Part shown: in pieces, positions 53,001 to 60,800 of the stretch | How the letters are laid out: each line of letters begins with the position of its first letter | How positions within the stretch are numbered: the stretch's first letter is position 1 | DNA from: G963556115 sp963677015 | Lineage (GTDB): Bacteria > Planctomycetota > SZUA-567 | Assembly: GCA_963677015.1 (NCBI GenBank) | Contig: OY781533.1 | Span: forward strand, 930,001-994,000 | Direction of reading: 5' to 3' | DNA: 64,000 nt | The notes under the pieces: generated by a model | Seen by the model: the letters and a program-made list of their open reading frames with translations, nothing else | What the model was told of the DNA's origin: nothing | The model's database searches: none | Made by a program: the position numbers and the translations under genes

Positions 53001-54783
53001 ACTTGGAACTATTGCCAGTGAGATACATGACCGGTTATTCTCCGGAATGATCTACGGCAAGGGTAGTGTAATTAACGGCAAGGCTGAGGCTAAGGCAATG
53101 CTGCACGGTCTTACCGGCTTTGTTGACGCGATATATGCTGCGAAGACTGCGTTCTGGACAGGGCATTCGCGTTTTGGTGACAACTCCGAGAAGGCGGGGC
53201 AGATGAACCGGGGCTGGAGTAAGGAGAACCTTTATCTTCTCGCTCATGGTATCAAGGATGAAATGAGCCGGGAGGAGATCGAGGCTATCGGCGGTATGGG
53301 TGGTCTGTCCAAGATTGTATATGATTCATTTGATCTGGTCGGCAAGGCCAATAGAGCAATCAGTACCAATATTATGATTGGCAGTGATGAGTTTCTAAGA
53401 ACGCTGGCGTATAACATGCAGCGTCGGGCACTGGCATTCAGGGAGATGGAGAAGGCGAAGAAGAGCGGTATGGGTGAAGAGAAGGCTCAGGAGATCTATA
53501 ATAACATTATGGATGATCAGAAGTGTCCGCAAGAGCTTCATGATGAGCTGGTCGAATATACCCGCTATCTTACTTTTCAGGATCCGATCAATCCGGAGAG
53601 CGGCTGGAAGAATATTGAGAATATCCGGCATAAGCATCCGGAGCTCATGCTGGTAATGCCGTTTCTGCGGACACCGCTGAATATTGCCAAGTGGGTAGGT
53701 ACCAGGACTCCGCTGATAGCGAATATGTTCAGTGAGTACCGCGAGGCAATGAGTAACAACGGTGATATGCGTACCAAGCAGCTTACAGAGGCTCGTATGC
53801 TTACCGGTTCACTTCTCTGGCACACAGCGCTTATGTTGGCTGGTAGTGGACTGCTTACGGGCAGTGGCCCATCTGATGAGGACGAGAAAGAAATGCTGTA
53901 TGCAACCGGTTGGCGGCCAAACTCACTCCATATTAATGGTAAGTATTATGAGCTGGGTCGTCTGGATCCGGTGGCTACCTTCCTGAGTACGATGGCGTCA
54001 TTTGTAGAGATAGCGTCAGATCTTGACCACGCGGATCTATCTGAGGTGGCAGCTGCTACTATGGGCTCAGCGCTCAAGGTGGCCGGGGACAAGTATTATC
54101 TCTCTGGTCTCTCTGATTTTCTGATGGTCTTTAGGGATGGCGAGCGTTATGGCGCACCGTTTCTTACCAAGCTGGCAGCGAATATTGTACCATTCTCCGG
54201 TGCCAGACGTACCGTGACCAAGGGAATAGACCCGGTTATGCGTGAGGCGAGGGATCTGGTGCATATGATAGCGAAGGATACACCGTTGGCGTCTATGGCC
54301 GCAGCAGCAAGGCGGACACCACTCGGTGAAGCGGTAAAGTATCATGGCGGTTCACTCAGCAGGATGTTCTCTCCGGTGCATACCGGTGAGGATGCGGGAG
54401 ACCCGGTATATGATGAGATGTACCGTTTGTCGGATAATCAGGCCTTAAACATTGGTAAACCCCAGCGGTGGTTTAGAAGTAAGGATAAATCATTGAAACT
54501 GGATTCACACCAGTACAGCAGGTATCTGGAGCTCTCCGGTGTGGGAGTGAAGATCGGTGGTATGAATGCCAAGGAGAGACTGCAGCGCCTGATAGCTCTG
54601 CCACAATACCGGATGCTTGGAGACGAGCAGAAGGGAATACTTGTTGGTAAGGTAATAAGGTCATACCGGAAGTATGCTAAGAAGAAGCTTATTCAGGAGG
54701 ATGAGCGGGTGGCCGCGTTTTATGGCCAAGGTAGGAAAGAGACGCAGGCTGAGAAGCTGCTTGCTCTGACTCAAAAGGAATAA
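50041..54783 (+). CDS. Internal virion protein D, T7 gp16-like, with embedded PBECR-type nuclease-like domain
   Basis: 1580 residues, beginning 15 nt after the gp15-like gene (T7 gp16 has 1318). It would be ejected into the cell and help pull in DNA. I do not find the lytic-transglycosylase domain of T7 gp16 at the N-terminus. Instead, about residues 393-583 hold a block with RHPEVTPELFTMLPYTIANF and YRAVEVVPGKFKQMYLKSFH, resembling the phage Barnase-EndoU-ColicinE5/D-RelE (PBECR) domains found inside large virion proteins. It is AT-richer than its surroundings and followed by a linker rich in Asn, Thr, Ser and Pro. Hydrophobic Gly/Ala segments near 120-150 and 980-1050 may enter membranes. 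Confidence 0.8.
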   Translation: MSEYDDYWEKSDSEYLATKRIDNRLQKQDEEDWSTGRWLGAVGTAAWQGARDGLLLDTPETFYRAARTIGDIFGSDDLQHWAGEGINDIKRSREEDPFYQVDADVMDDYVARSIYGGLSSVITSAASGAAGAAVGALTGGMGYIPMLAGYAFSHGGIFGLAEYDNYIDDAYTAFKQVNPKLTWQQVQDEVNSSAVISALAEAGLEAGGDLLMGKLLGNAGKAVVGSMGEQQAWRTAAAKTLKGILVTGPLSEMPPELATTAIQTSLRNQDGITKQSVAEAIKETFGSTYVSSMLFGAGGAVSEHGINAGKRQQEQAESDVSQQTAAEERARRAEQYKNNSVIKSLVESDDPEKFFVSLKDKILERLSEQGVTDEQSYRELISKESSQIKPPVNLDPESTEFRESLNTTFADIGFIPVPKIGQESKFKGEPISTVDEFYKIVADFRGECEKDSNYNPEFKRWRIGKIRPEQARVLKDVTGFDFESGVVSFDTDFLKKMYKRHPEVTPELFTMLPYTIANFTDIEGAYKSRSRGEDIVATISVFDGKRYRAVEVVPGKFKQMYLKSFHYRKATQAEINEHDNKNPPSRDGGKLGGSMQTGDGSLDPTSENAPSPYTNNTTDSTLVNNIMQYGDKFVRYLRGEKQELTASEADFFERIKQDMQKDMESARKLGVVDKTALSRFNDLLGINGEQIFMSAEEHKAAVAEQWDLYTGKKEFDLENYDSVNSSLLVPEMNNAEFRNERIHALGEHLTQVKEKDKHTTERLMQAGVQAVRNGVATPESLKRYHAAFANADTAIMAIGMLHEQMNQETTLAMMEAGKTGRKEDQAYAALKMEAANEMTEVLSGMGTTAGRALRAIRTIKEKSGEDLDNALKAVLGKKADEVNADMITRIISNMVKLAKPKKGGFTTKIQQLQEKVQRILEDKSKTGLSDEDMVLIRDLFANTDFLSLSAQIKQRTRYQRGRDIVIESTIAGMLTGTTTHIVNTISGLGTIASEIHDRLFSGMIYGKGSVINGKAEAKAMLHGLTGFVDAIYAAKTAFWTGHSRFGDNSEKAGQMNRGWSKENLYLLAHGIKDEMSREEIEAIGGMGGLSKIVYDSFDLVGKANRAISTNIMIGSDEFLRTLAYNMQRRALAFREMEKAKKSGMGEEKAQEIYNNIMDDQKCPQELHDELVEYTRYLTFQDPINPESGWKNIENIRHKHPELMLVMPFLRTPLNIAKWVGTRTPLIANMFSEYREAMSNNGDMRTKQLTEARMLTGSLLWHTALMLAGSGLLTGSGPSDEDEKEMLYATGWRPNSLHINGKYYELGRLDPVATFLSTMASFVEIASDLDHADLSEVAAATMGSALKVAGDKYYLSGLSDFLMVFRDGERYGAPFLTKLAANIVPFSGARRTVTKGIDPVMREARDLVHMIAKDTPLASMAAAARRTPLGEAVKYHGGSLSRMFSPVHTGEDAGDPVYDEMYRLSDNQALNIGKPQRWFRSKDKSLKLDSHQYSRYLELSGVGVKIGGMNAKERLQRLIALPQYRMLGDEQKGILVGKVIRSYRKYAKKKLIQEDERVAAFYGQGRKETQAEKLLALTQKE
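51787..51808 (-). terminator. Terminator-like hairpin inside the gp16-like gene (minus strand)
   Basis: CCCCCATC / GATGGGGG with a TCGC loop. On the minus strand it is followed by ATTTTTATT, so it has full terminator form there, inside a coding sequence. It lies just past the PBECR-like domain. It may limit antisense transcription or be a relic of how the domain was inserted. Confidence 0.5.
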
Positions 54784-54795
54784 AGGAGGATAATA

Positions 54796-56832
54796 TTGGA
54801 ATATTTAAGTAGGATTACGTATTCGGCAACGGGGACTGTGAATTATTTCGCAGTCCCTATTGCTTATATGAAGAAGACAGATATCCATGTGCTGGTTGAC
54901 GGGGTTGAGTCCGCATATGTCTGGCTTGACGATAAGACGGTACAGCTCTCACCTACGCCTGCTGTAGGAACGCAGGTTGAAATTTACCGGGATGTTGAGA
55001 AGAAGAAGCGGGTGGCGGTATTCAAGGACGGCAGCTTTCTTACTGAGTCGGATATGAACCTCAGTGCGACCCAGCAGTTTATGGTCTCACAGGAGGCATA
55101 CGACCTTGCCAGAATTTCAACCGCTGAGTCTGAGGATACAAGAGAAAAAGCATTAGAGGCTATTGATGTATCTCAACAGGCTGCAGCGGACAGTGCGGCG
55201 GCATTGAATGTTGTCAGCGGTATGCAGGAATCTGTTGACTCTGCAGCTGAGTCTGCTGAAAGCGCGGCTGCTACTGCTAAAGAGGCACTTCTCACTGCTG
55301 CAGAGTCAAGCCATGCGCATTTAAATAAGTCTGTATTGGATGAGTTTGGAACCACTGGTTCAAATGAACTGATCTTTAACGGGGATAAGATAGCTTTAAC
55401 TGATGATCTTTCCGTTTTGGTTCAGACCGATGCTGCTAATGCAAGTGCTGAGTCGTTTCGTTCTTTAGTAGGGATGCCGGAGGTTGAGGAAGATATTGCA
55501 GAATTGCAAGCTGAAATGGCCTCTACAGGTAGTACAGTTACTGCGATTGATTCAAGGGTATCAGTTCTTGAGAATGAAGCTGGTAAAACATTAAGTATTG
55601 CTCCTCAAACTATTATTGCGGGTGCGACAGGAGTTATTCCTAGTGGTTGGAATTCAGGAGATTGTGACGAACCTGCAGCACATATTGTCACCAGTGGTAC
55701 GAATGAATTGACTATTGTCGCTGGGTTGCAAGTTGCTGCCGGTGTTGAAGGTTCGGTATATGTGTCTAAGCCTCTTGCGGAAGATACTACTCTTGATATT
55801 TCTGATCTTATCAATACCACTAAAGGTACTGGTTACATTTATTCTGACGTTAGTACTGATGGCTCTCAAAGCTTTGGCTATACAGCGTATAAGCCGCAAA
55901 TTGGGCTTAGTTCAACCGAAACATATGATTCGGTTTTACCTGTGTTTAATAGTGCGACTCTCTCTGGAATCGGTACAGTCAGTGCTAGCTCAAAATTATC
56001 GGGTTACGATGGTTATAAAGCGTTTAATCAAACTACTGATAATGAGTCTGATTGCTGGTCAACTTCAGAAGGTAATTCTGCTGGGTGGTTGCGCTGGGTT
56101 GGCGATGCTGCATTAGATAATTACATTGCAATTGGGTATAGAATATATAGGCGTAATTACGCTGCATATAATTTTGCGCCTAAATCTTGGACTTTTAAAA
56201 TAGGTTCAGGGGTTACCCCTGATACTACTGTAGACACTCGGTCGAATATCACAGATTGGGTAGTAGGTACACCTAATACCTTCTTATTTGAGACTCCTAT
56301 CGACGGCTCAAATATTCAATCCTTTGAGCTTAATGTAACCGCGTCTCAAGGGTCATCATATGTGCAGGTAGGGCGTTTAGAATTGATTTATGCCTATAAA
56401 TCAGATTTTTATAATACGGCAAACCATACCCATTATGACAAAGATGGTAATATTCTTAGGCGTGTTTATATCGGTGAATTTGTGGTTGTTGGTGGTGCCC
56501 TTGTCCGTCTTATTAATTGTCAACACGGAATTGTTTGTACACTGCCTGTAAAGAGTGATATTGAGGTCAATTCAAAATGCTATATTGATAGCCCGTATTT
56601 TGGGTGTTGCTTGGTGGAAGTACGAATATATCACGAAAACAAATGGGGAATACCCGGATGGATATATTCTGCTGATGGCTATGGCGTCAAAGCAAATATG
56701 ACGGATGGTGTTATTTCTGTTCAGAGTGGTTCGAGTTATTTAACAGCACCGAGTGCACAGATAGGCGGAGAATTTTCTTCAGCAACTAATCAACCTAAAC
56801 GGGCAAAAGTAACCGTTATTCGGCAATGGTAA
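54796..56832 (+). CDS. Tail fibre protein, T7 gp17-like N-terminus with lectin-like C-terminus
   Basis: 678 residues, TTG start behind AAAGGAGGATAATA. Residues 1-110 are the T7 gp17 tail-attachment domain (YSATGTVNYFAVPIAYMKKT, VEIYRDVEKKKRVAVFKDGS, LTESDMNLSATQQ). A helical shaft rich in Ala and Ser follows (about 115-180). Residues about 390-540 resemble a discoidin/F5-8C carbohydrate-binding fold (SASSKLSGYDGYKAFNQTTD, CWSTSEG, WLRWVGD). The second half is AT-rich, unlike the first, which suggests swapped host-range modules. Confidence 0.88.
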   Translation: MEYLSRITYSATGTVNYFAVPIAYMKKTDIHVLVDGVESAYVWLDDKTVQLSPTPAVGTQVEIYRDVEKKKRVAVFKDGSFLTESDMNLSATQQFMVSQEAYDLARISTAESEDTREKALEAIDVSQQAAADSAAALNVVSGMQESVDSAAESAESAAATAKEALLTAAESSHAHLNKSVLDEFGTTGSNELIFNGDKIALTDDLSVLVQTDAANASAESFRSLVGMPEVEEDIAELQAEMASTGSTVTAIDSRVSVLENEAGKTLSIAPQTIIAGATGVIPSGWNSGDCDEPAAHIVTSGTNELTIVAGLQVAAGVEGSVYVSKPLAEDTTLDISDLINTTKGTGYIYSDVSTDGSQSFGYTAYKPQIGLSSTETYDSVLPVFNSATLSGIGTVSASSKLSGYDGYKAFNQTTDNESDCWSTSEGNSAGWLRWVGDAALDNYIAIGYRIYRRNYAAYNFAPKSWTFKIGSGVTPDTTVDTRSNITDWVVGTPNTFLFETPIDGSNIQSFELNVTASQGSSYVQVGRLELIYAYKSDFYNTANHTHYDKDGNILRRVYIGEFVVVGGALVRLINCQHGIVCTLPVKSDIEVNSKCYIDSPYFGCCLVEVRIYHENKWGIPGWIYSADGYGVKANMTDGVISVQSGSSYLTAPSAQIGGEFSSATNQPKRAKVTVIRQW

Positions 56833-56847
56833 TAAGGAGATAACATA

Positions 56848-57303
56848 ATGTCTATATATGGCAAGGTTGGAACCAATGAACAGCATATTGATCCAGCTAT
56901 ATTAGTAGTTGAACGTCTGGGATTGAGGCTGATGAAAGGGAAGCGGCCTACTAAAAATCATGTTGCTCAAGAGGATGGAACTTGGGCTGTTACTGAAGAA
57001 GTGAATCAGGCATTATATGAGGCTGATCTTGCAACACTTGACCAGTTACAGTTACATATTTTGCGGCATGAGCGTAACGGTGACACGGAGAGAGCAGCGC
57101 GAGCTGAGCTTGAGTTTGAGATTACTCAGGCAAAGATACTTGAGAAGTATGGCAAGGGTAAGACAGTGCTGATTACCGAAGGTGGAGAGTGTTATCATGC
57201 TGACCCGGATTGTGTTGGTTTGGCGAATGCTGTTGAGGTTAAGGAAGTTAATCAATCAGACGGGCTGGAAAACTACAGTCCGTGTTCAATATGTTGTAAT
57301 TAA
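56848..57303 (+). CDS. Protein with C-terminal His/Cys module, after the tail fibre
   Basis: 151 residues. The first 100 are helical and could act as a fibre-assembly factor, given position. The C-terminus (GGECYHADPDCVGLANAV, later YSPCSICCN) has the H-x4-C ... C-x2-C spacing of a small metal-binding fold. It resembles the C-terminal module of the secreted nuclease at 23085. Behind AAGGAGATAACATA. Function unknown. Confidence 0.55.
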   Translation: MSIYGKVGTNEQHIDPAILVVERLGLRLMKGKRPTKNHVAQEDGTWAVTEEVNQALYEADLATLDQLQLHILRHERNGDTERAARAELEFEITQAKILEKYGKGKTVLITEGGECYHADPDCVGLANAVEVKEVNQSDGLENYSPCSICCN

Positions 57304-57317
57304 GGAGGAGGGAAGTT

Positions 57318-57698
57318 ATGGGAATGGGTAAATTTTTATTTAAGTTTTTGCTGGCAATACTGATCACACTTGCTTTTATCTGTTGCTTTGCGCTTGCTGG
57401 GTGTGCGCCTATTAATGGGGCATTGGCTCAGAAAAATAGTACTGTTAGCAAGGCCTGTAATGATTCGATGAACTTCGGTGACGGGGTTGTGGTTGATCCG
57501 GTGGAGCTGGTTGCGGCCAAGACTGCACAGAAAACAGCAGTAATTCGGGCGGAGAAAGAGCCTTGGCGTATTGTCGCCTATTCATTTGCTCTACCTATAG
57601 GAGTGGGACTGGTATGCGGTATTGTGTTTATGATTATCTGGGTTAAAGCTTATCTGGCCAAGTCACCATGGGATAAGAGTCGAAAGGAAAAGGTGTGA
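57318..57698 (+). CDS. Candidate unimolecular spanin (lipoprotein with C-terminal membrane helix)
   Basis: 126 residues. An N-terminal lipoprotein signal ends in lipobox LAGC (about residue 29), and a single membrane helix lies near 88-110 (FALPIGVGLVCGIVFMIIWV), followed by a basic tail. An outer-membrane lipid anchor plus an inner-membrane helix in one chain is the layout of u-spanins such as phage T1 gp11 (131 residues), which fuse the two membranes at lysis. It lies with the holin-like gene, just before terminase. Proposed from layout only. Confidence 0.5.
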   Translation: MGMGKFLFKFLLAILITLAFICCFALAGCAPINGALAQKNSTVSKACNDSMNFGDGVVVDPVELVAAKTAQKTAVIRAEKEPWRIVAYSFALPIGVGLVCGIVFMIIWVKAYLAKSPWDKSRKEKV

Positions 57699-58009
57699 TG
57701 GGGGAAGACCAGATAACCGAGATTTTAAGGCGGCTTGAGTCAATGACCAATGAAATGCACAGCTGTTCGAGAGAAGTATCAAAACTCAGTGGTATAGTTG
57801 ATCAGGTTACGAATAGGACGATAGAGGATCTTAAAAATAGGGTTACAGCACTTGAGGAAAAGCATAGTAAGGATGTCGGTGATTTGTACAAATTAATGCG
57901 AGATCACGAGAAAGAAAACCATTCAAGTAAGATGCTTTCTCAACTTCTGATTAACTTTGGAACTATGGCCGCTACAGTTGGAACTATGTATTTAATGATG
58001 AAGGGGTAA
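57695..58009 (+). CDS. XhlA-like holin candidate
   Basis: 104 residues: an N-terminal coiled coil (DQITEILRRLESMTNEMHSC to about 75) and one C-terminal membrane helix (LLINFGTMAATVGTMYLMM). This is the haemolysin XhlA pattern, found beside holins and endolysins. GTG/ATG overlap with the previous stop. In T7 the holin gp17.5 occupies the same place before the terminase genes. Confidence 0.6.
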   Translation: MMGEDQITEILRRLESMTNEMHSCSREVSKLSGIVDQVTNRTIEDLKNRVTALEEKHSKDVGDLYKLMRDHEKENHSSKMLSQLLINFGTMAATVGTMYLMMKG

Positions 58010-58011
58010 GT

Positions 58012-58293
58012 ATGAGACTACAGAAACTGGATATGCTATTTGAAGTCGCATGCGATGCCGTGATAGAAGGATTACGGGCATCTGGTGATGAGGCTATGAA
58101 GGCAAGGCCGAACCTTGCTAAGACAGCTATTGAGCTGTTGAAATTCTCAGGGCATGAGCTTAACTTTGAGGCCAGTCCCAAGGCAAGGCAGATATCTGAA
58201 ATGGTTAACACTGATCAGGATAATGTAATTGAAGCAGAATTTACTCTGCCTTTTACCGGAGACGATCAGCCAGTAATGAAAAAGGGAGGATAA
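58012..58293 (+). CDS. Small terminase subunit, T7 gp18-like
   Basis: 93 residues (T7 gp18 has 89), helical, with LDMLFEVACDAVIEGLRASG and the acidic C-terminus EAEFTLPFTGDDQP. It would recognise the phage DNA for packaging. Placed 2 nt after the holin-like gene and 15 nt before the large subunit. Confidence 0.8.
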   Translation: MRLQKLDMLFEVACDAVIEGLRASGDEAMKARPNLAKTAIELLKFSGHELNFEASPKARQISEMVNTDQDNVIEAEFTLPFTGDDQPVMKKGG

Positions 58294-58308
58294 TCTGGGA
58301 GGGGATAA

Positions 58309-60072
58309 TTGAAACAAAGAGATATAGCTGCACTAAATGCGGAATGGGATGCCAACTATCGGTACTCATTCCGTAACTTTTTATATCTGGTCTGGCATAA
58401 TGTTGAGGAGATACGTTCAGACCCGACTATTATTCAGTATGATATTGCCAATCACCTGCAGTATGGTTCTACACGTACCTGTATTGAAGCATTGCGAGGT
58501 CTGGGTAAATCCTATATTACCTGTGCTTATGCAGCGTGGAGGCTCAGGAATGACCCTTCTGAGGCTATTCTGGTGGTGTCTGCGAATATTAATAAGGCAA
58601 AGAAGAACTGCCGCTTTATTCGTGATATAGTTTATAACATAGATATTATGAAGCCGCTCAGGCTTACCGATGCGCAGAGACGGGACAGAAGTCGTAAGTA
58701 CTACGATAGTGTGCTGATGTTCGACGTGAATGGCGCAGGGATGAAGCAGGTGCCGTCTGTGAACTGTGTAGGTATTGAAGGTCAGGTAACCGGTGACCGT
58801 GCGACTCTGATTATCTGTGACGACGTAGAAGTATCTACCAACTCTCTTACCAAGACTCAGCGAACCAAGATTGAGCTCTTGGTAACCGAGTTTGATGCGG
58901 TAATTAAGCCGGGTGCGGGAAACCGTATCATTTACCTTGGTACACCGCATAGTATTGACAGTTTATACAATACTCTTCCTAAGAAGGGTTATGACGTCAA
59001 GATGTGGCCGGCAGAGGTTCCAGACGCGGGTTGGATGGAGTACTATGGTCAGTATCTCGGTGACTGTATTCTGGAGATGCTGGACAATGGTGTTAAGACC
59101 GGTACACCGACCGACTCACGTTTTGACAAGTGGGACTTGATGCAGCGTAAGGCCTCTATGGGTAGCAAGTATCCGCAGCAGTATATGCTGGATATTAGAG
59201 AGAGCGATGCCAACAGGTATCCGCTCAAGCTGAAAGATCTGATAGTAACTGACATTGATCATCACCGCGGTAGCGTTCACCTTGCGTGGTCCAGCTCACC
59301 AGAGCTGGTCTGGCAGGACTTGGATCCTATCTGTAATAGAGGCGATGCCTGTTATCGGCCATTCCGTATAGATCCGCGGTTCCAGGAATATGAAGAGTCG
59401 GTAATGATTATTGACCCGTCAGGTGCCGGTGAGGACTTGACAGCTATCTGTGTAATGAAGCTGCTGCACGGTAGGCTATTCTGTACTGAGCTGCGTGGTC
59501 TGAAAGGCGGCTTCGGTAAAGAGGTGCTTGAGGAAATCTCAGAGCTGGCCAAGTATGAGCGGGTAAATAAGATCCTTGTTGAAACTAATATGGGCGGTGG
59601 TGGTGAGCGAGGCGGTATGTTCGGTGAGCTCCTGCGGCCTGTGCTGGCCAAGTACTACAGGTGTGATATAGAAGGTATCTGGAACCACAGGCAGAAAGAG
59701 CTGCGTATCTGTGATACTCTTGAACCGGTATTCAATAATCATCGTCTGGTAATAGATAAGGGAATTATAGCCCGTGATGCTAACCAGTCTACAATGATTG
59801 AGGAAGAACACCGTCTCTGCTACCAGATAACGCGTATGACTCGTGAGAAGGGCGCTATAGGCCACGACGACCTTATCGACGCTCTGGCTATGGCAGTAGC
59901 CTATTTTGAGGAGAAGCTGGCCATAGGTAGCGAGGAAGCACTCGACAACTATCAGAACGAACGCTGGGAAGAGATGATGCGGCAATTCGAGGAGATGGCT
60001 GGTAATGACTACAGCGATAACGAATCGGTATTTGTGTCTACTGGCTACAACTTAACCAATGGCCTCAACTGA
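58309..60072 (+). CDS. Large terminase subunit, T7 gp19-like
   Basis: Packaging motor of 587 residues (T7 gp19 has 586), TTG start behind GGGAGGGGATAA. The ATPase has Walker A ALRGLGKSYIT (about 62-72) and Walker B LIICDDVE (about 167-174). The nuclease has MIIDPSGAGEDLTAI (about 365-379) and GHDDLIDALAMA near the end. It pumps concatemeric DNA into the procapsid and cuts it. Last gene of the virion module, as in T7. Confidence 0.95.
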   Translation: MKQRDIAALNAEWDANYRYSFRNFLYLVWHNVEEIRSDPTIIQYDIANHLQYGSTRTCIEALRGLGKSYITCAYAAWRLRNDPSEAILVVSANINKAKKNCRFIRDIVYNIDIMKPLRLTDAQRRDRSRKYYDSVLMFDVNGAGMKQVPSVNCVGIEGQVTGDRATLIICDDVEVSTNSLTKTQRTKIELLVTEFDAVIKPGAGNRIIYLGTPHSIDSLYNTLPKKGYDVKMWPAEVPDAGWMEYYGQYLGDCILEMLDNGVKTGTPTDSRFDKWDLMQRKASMGSKYPQQYMLDIRESDANRYPLKLKDLIVTDIDHHRGSVHLAWSSSPELVWQDLDPICNRGDACYRPFRIDPRFQEYEESVMIIDPSGAGEDLTAICVMKLLHGRLFCTELRGLKGGFGKEVLEEISELAKYERVNKILVETNMGGGGERGGMFGELLRPVLAKYYRCDIEGIWNHRQKELRICDTLEPVFNNHRLVIDKGIIARDANQSTMIEEEHRLCYQITRMTREKGAIGHDDLIDALAMAVAYFEEKLAIGSEEALDNYQNERWEEMMRQFEEMAGNDYSDNESVFVSTGYNLTNGLN

Positions 60073-60800
60073 TCTCTCTATAGCTATAGTAATAGACTAT
60101 ACTTGTCAGGGCAAGGGCTTCTAAATTTTATAGTGCATTGATAAGGGGGTCTACAGGGGCGCGCGCGAAAATTCTCCTCACCCCCATAGGGGGTATAAAA
60201 CCGGCCTCCGACCCTCTTATCAAGACTTTTGTCTATGATCTATGATAGAAAAGCTCTATATTTACAGTGTATTCCTTATTATTTAAGAGAAGTACACTTC
60301 TCTAAATGGTCGATTCTGGGCTGATCTGGTGGTATCTATATTATTTCTATAGCTGTCCATCTATTTATTATCCCTTGTTTTTTTTCACCTATCCTTCCCT
60401 TCTATTCATTTTACCTTTCTTGCCTCTTTACCTTATTATTACTACTCTCACTATTCCTATCGTTATAGCTATTGCTATATCTATAGGGGCTCTCTCTCCT
60501 GTATTGGGATTAATTACGTTCTCTATTATATTGCTCCAAAGTCAGGTTTTTTTGTATTAAATAGAATGGCTCTCAGAGTGGTTTCAGACTACATATATAG
60601 ATTATTTTGAAATTATTAGTTGACTAAGCGTATCTTTGCTGTTATAGTTATTTTGTATTACTTGCTCTGGGTTACGCCTATCAGCAGATCAAATCATCAA
60701 GGCTATAAGCCTTTTCTAATATATCAAATCATAAGATCAAGATTGTTATTGCTACCATTATTGTGGTGGATCATTCTATATATAGTCAAAGGGGTATTAG
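60073..60800. other. Structured non-coding right end (possible packaging/terminal region)
   Basis: 728 bp without a convincing gene between terL and the right integrase. The left part holds the palindrome CTATAGCTATAG (60078-60089), a long inverted repeat (60138-60151 / 60210-60223) enclosing a GCGCGCGC tract and an ACCCCC-ATA-GGGGGT hairpin, then an AGAC-TTTT-GTCT hairpin and an AGAGAAGT / ACTTCTCT repeat (60286-60303). The right part is a pyrimidine-rich tract. In T7 the terminal repeat and concatemer junction lie after gp19. Confidence 0.6.
60138..60223. repeat. Long inverted repeat with nested hairpin after terL
   Basis: TTGATAAGGGGGTC pairs with GACCCTCTTATCAA (one G-U) across 58 bp, inside which ACCCCC-ATA-GGGGGT forms a second hairpin (60180-60194). 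Could be a cruciform or RNA structure at the packaging site. Confidence 0.75.
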
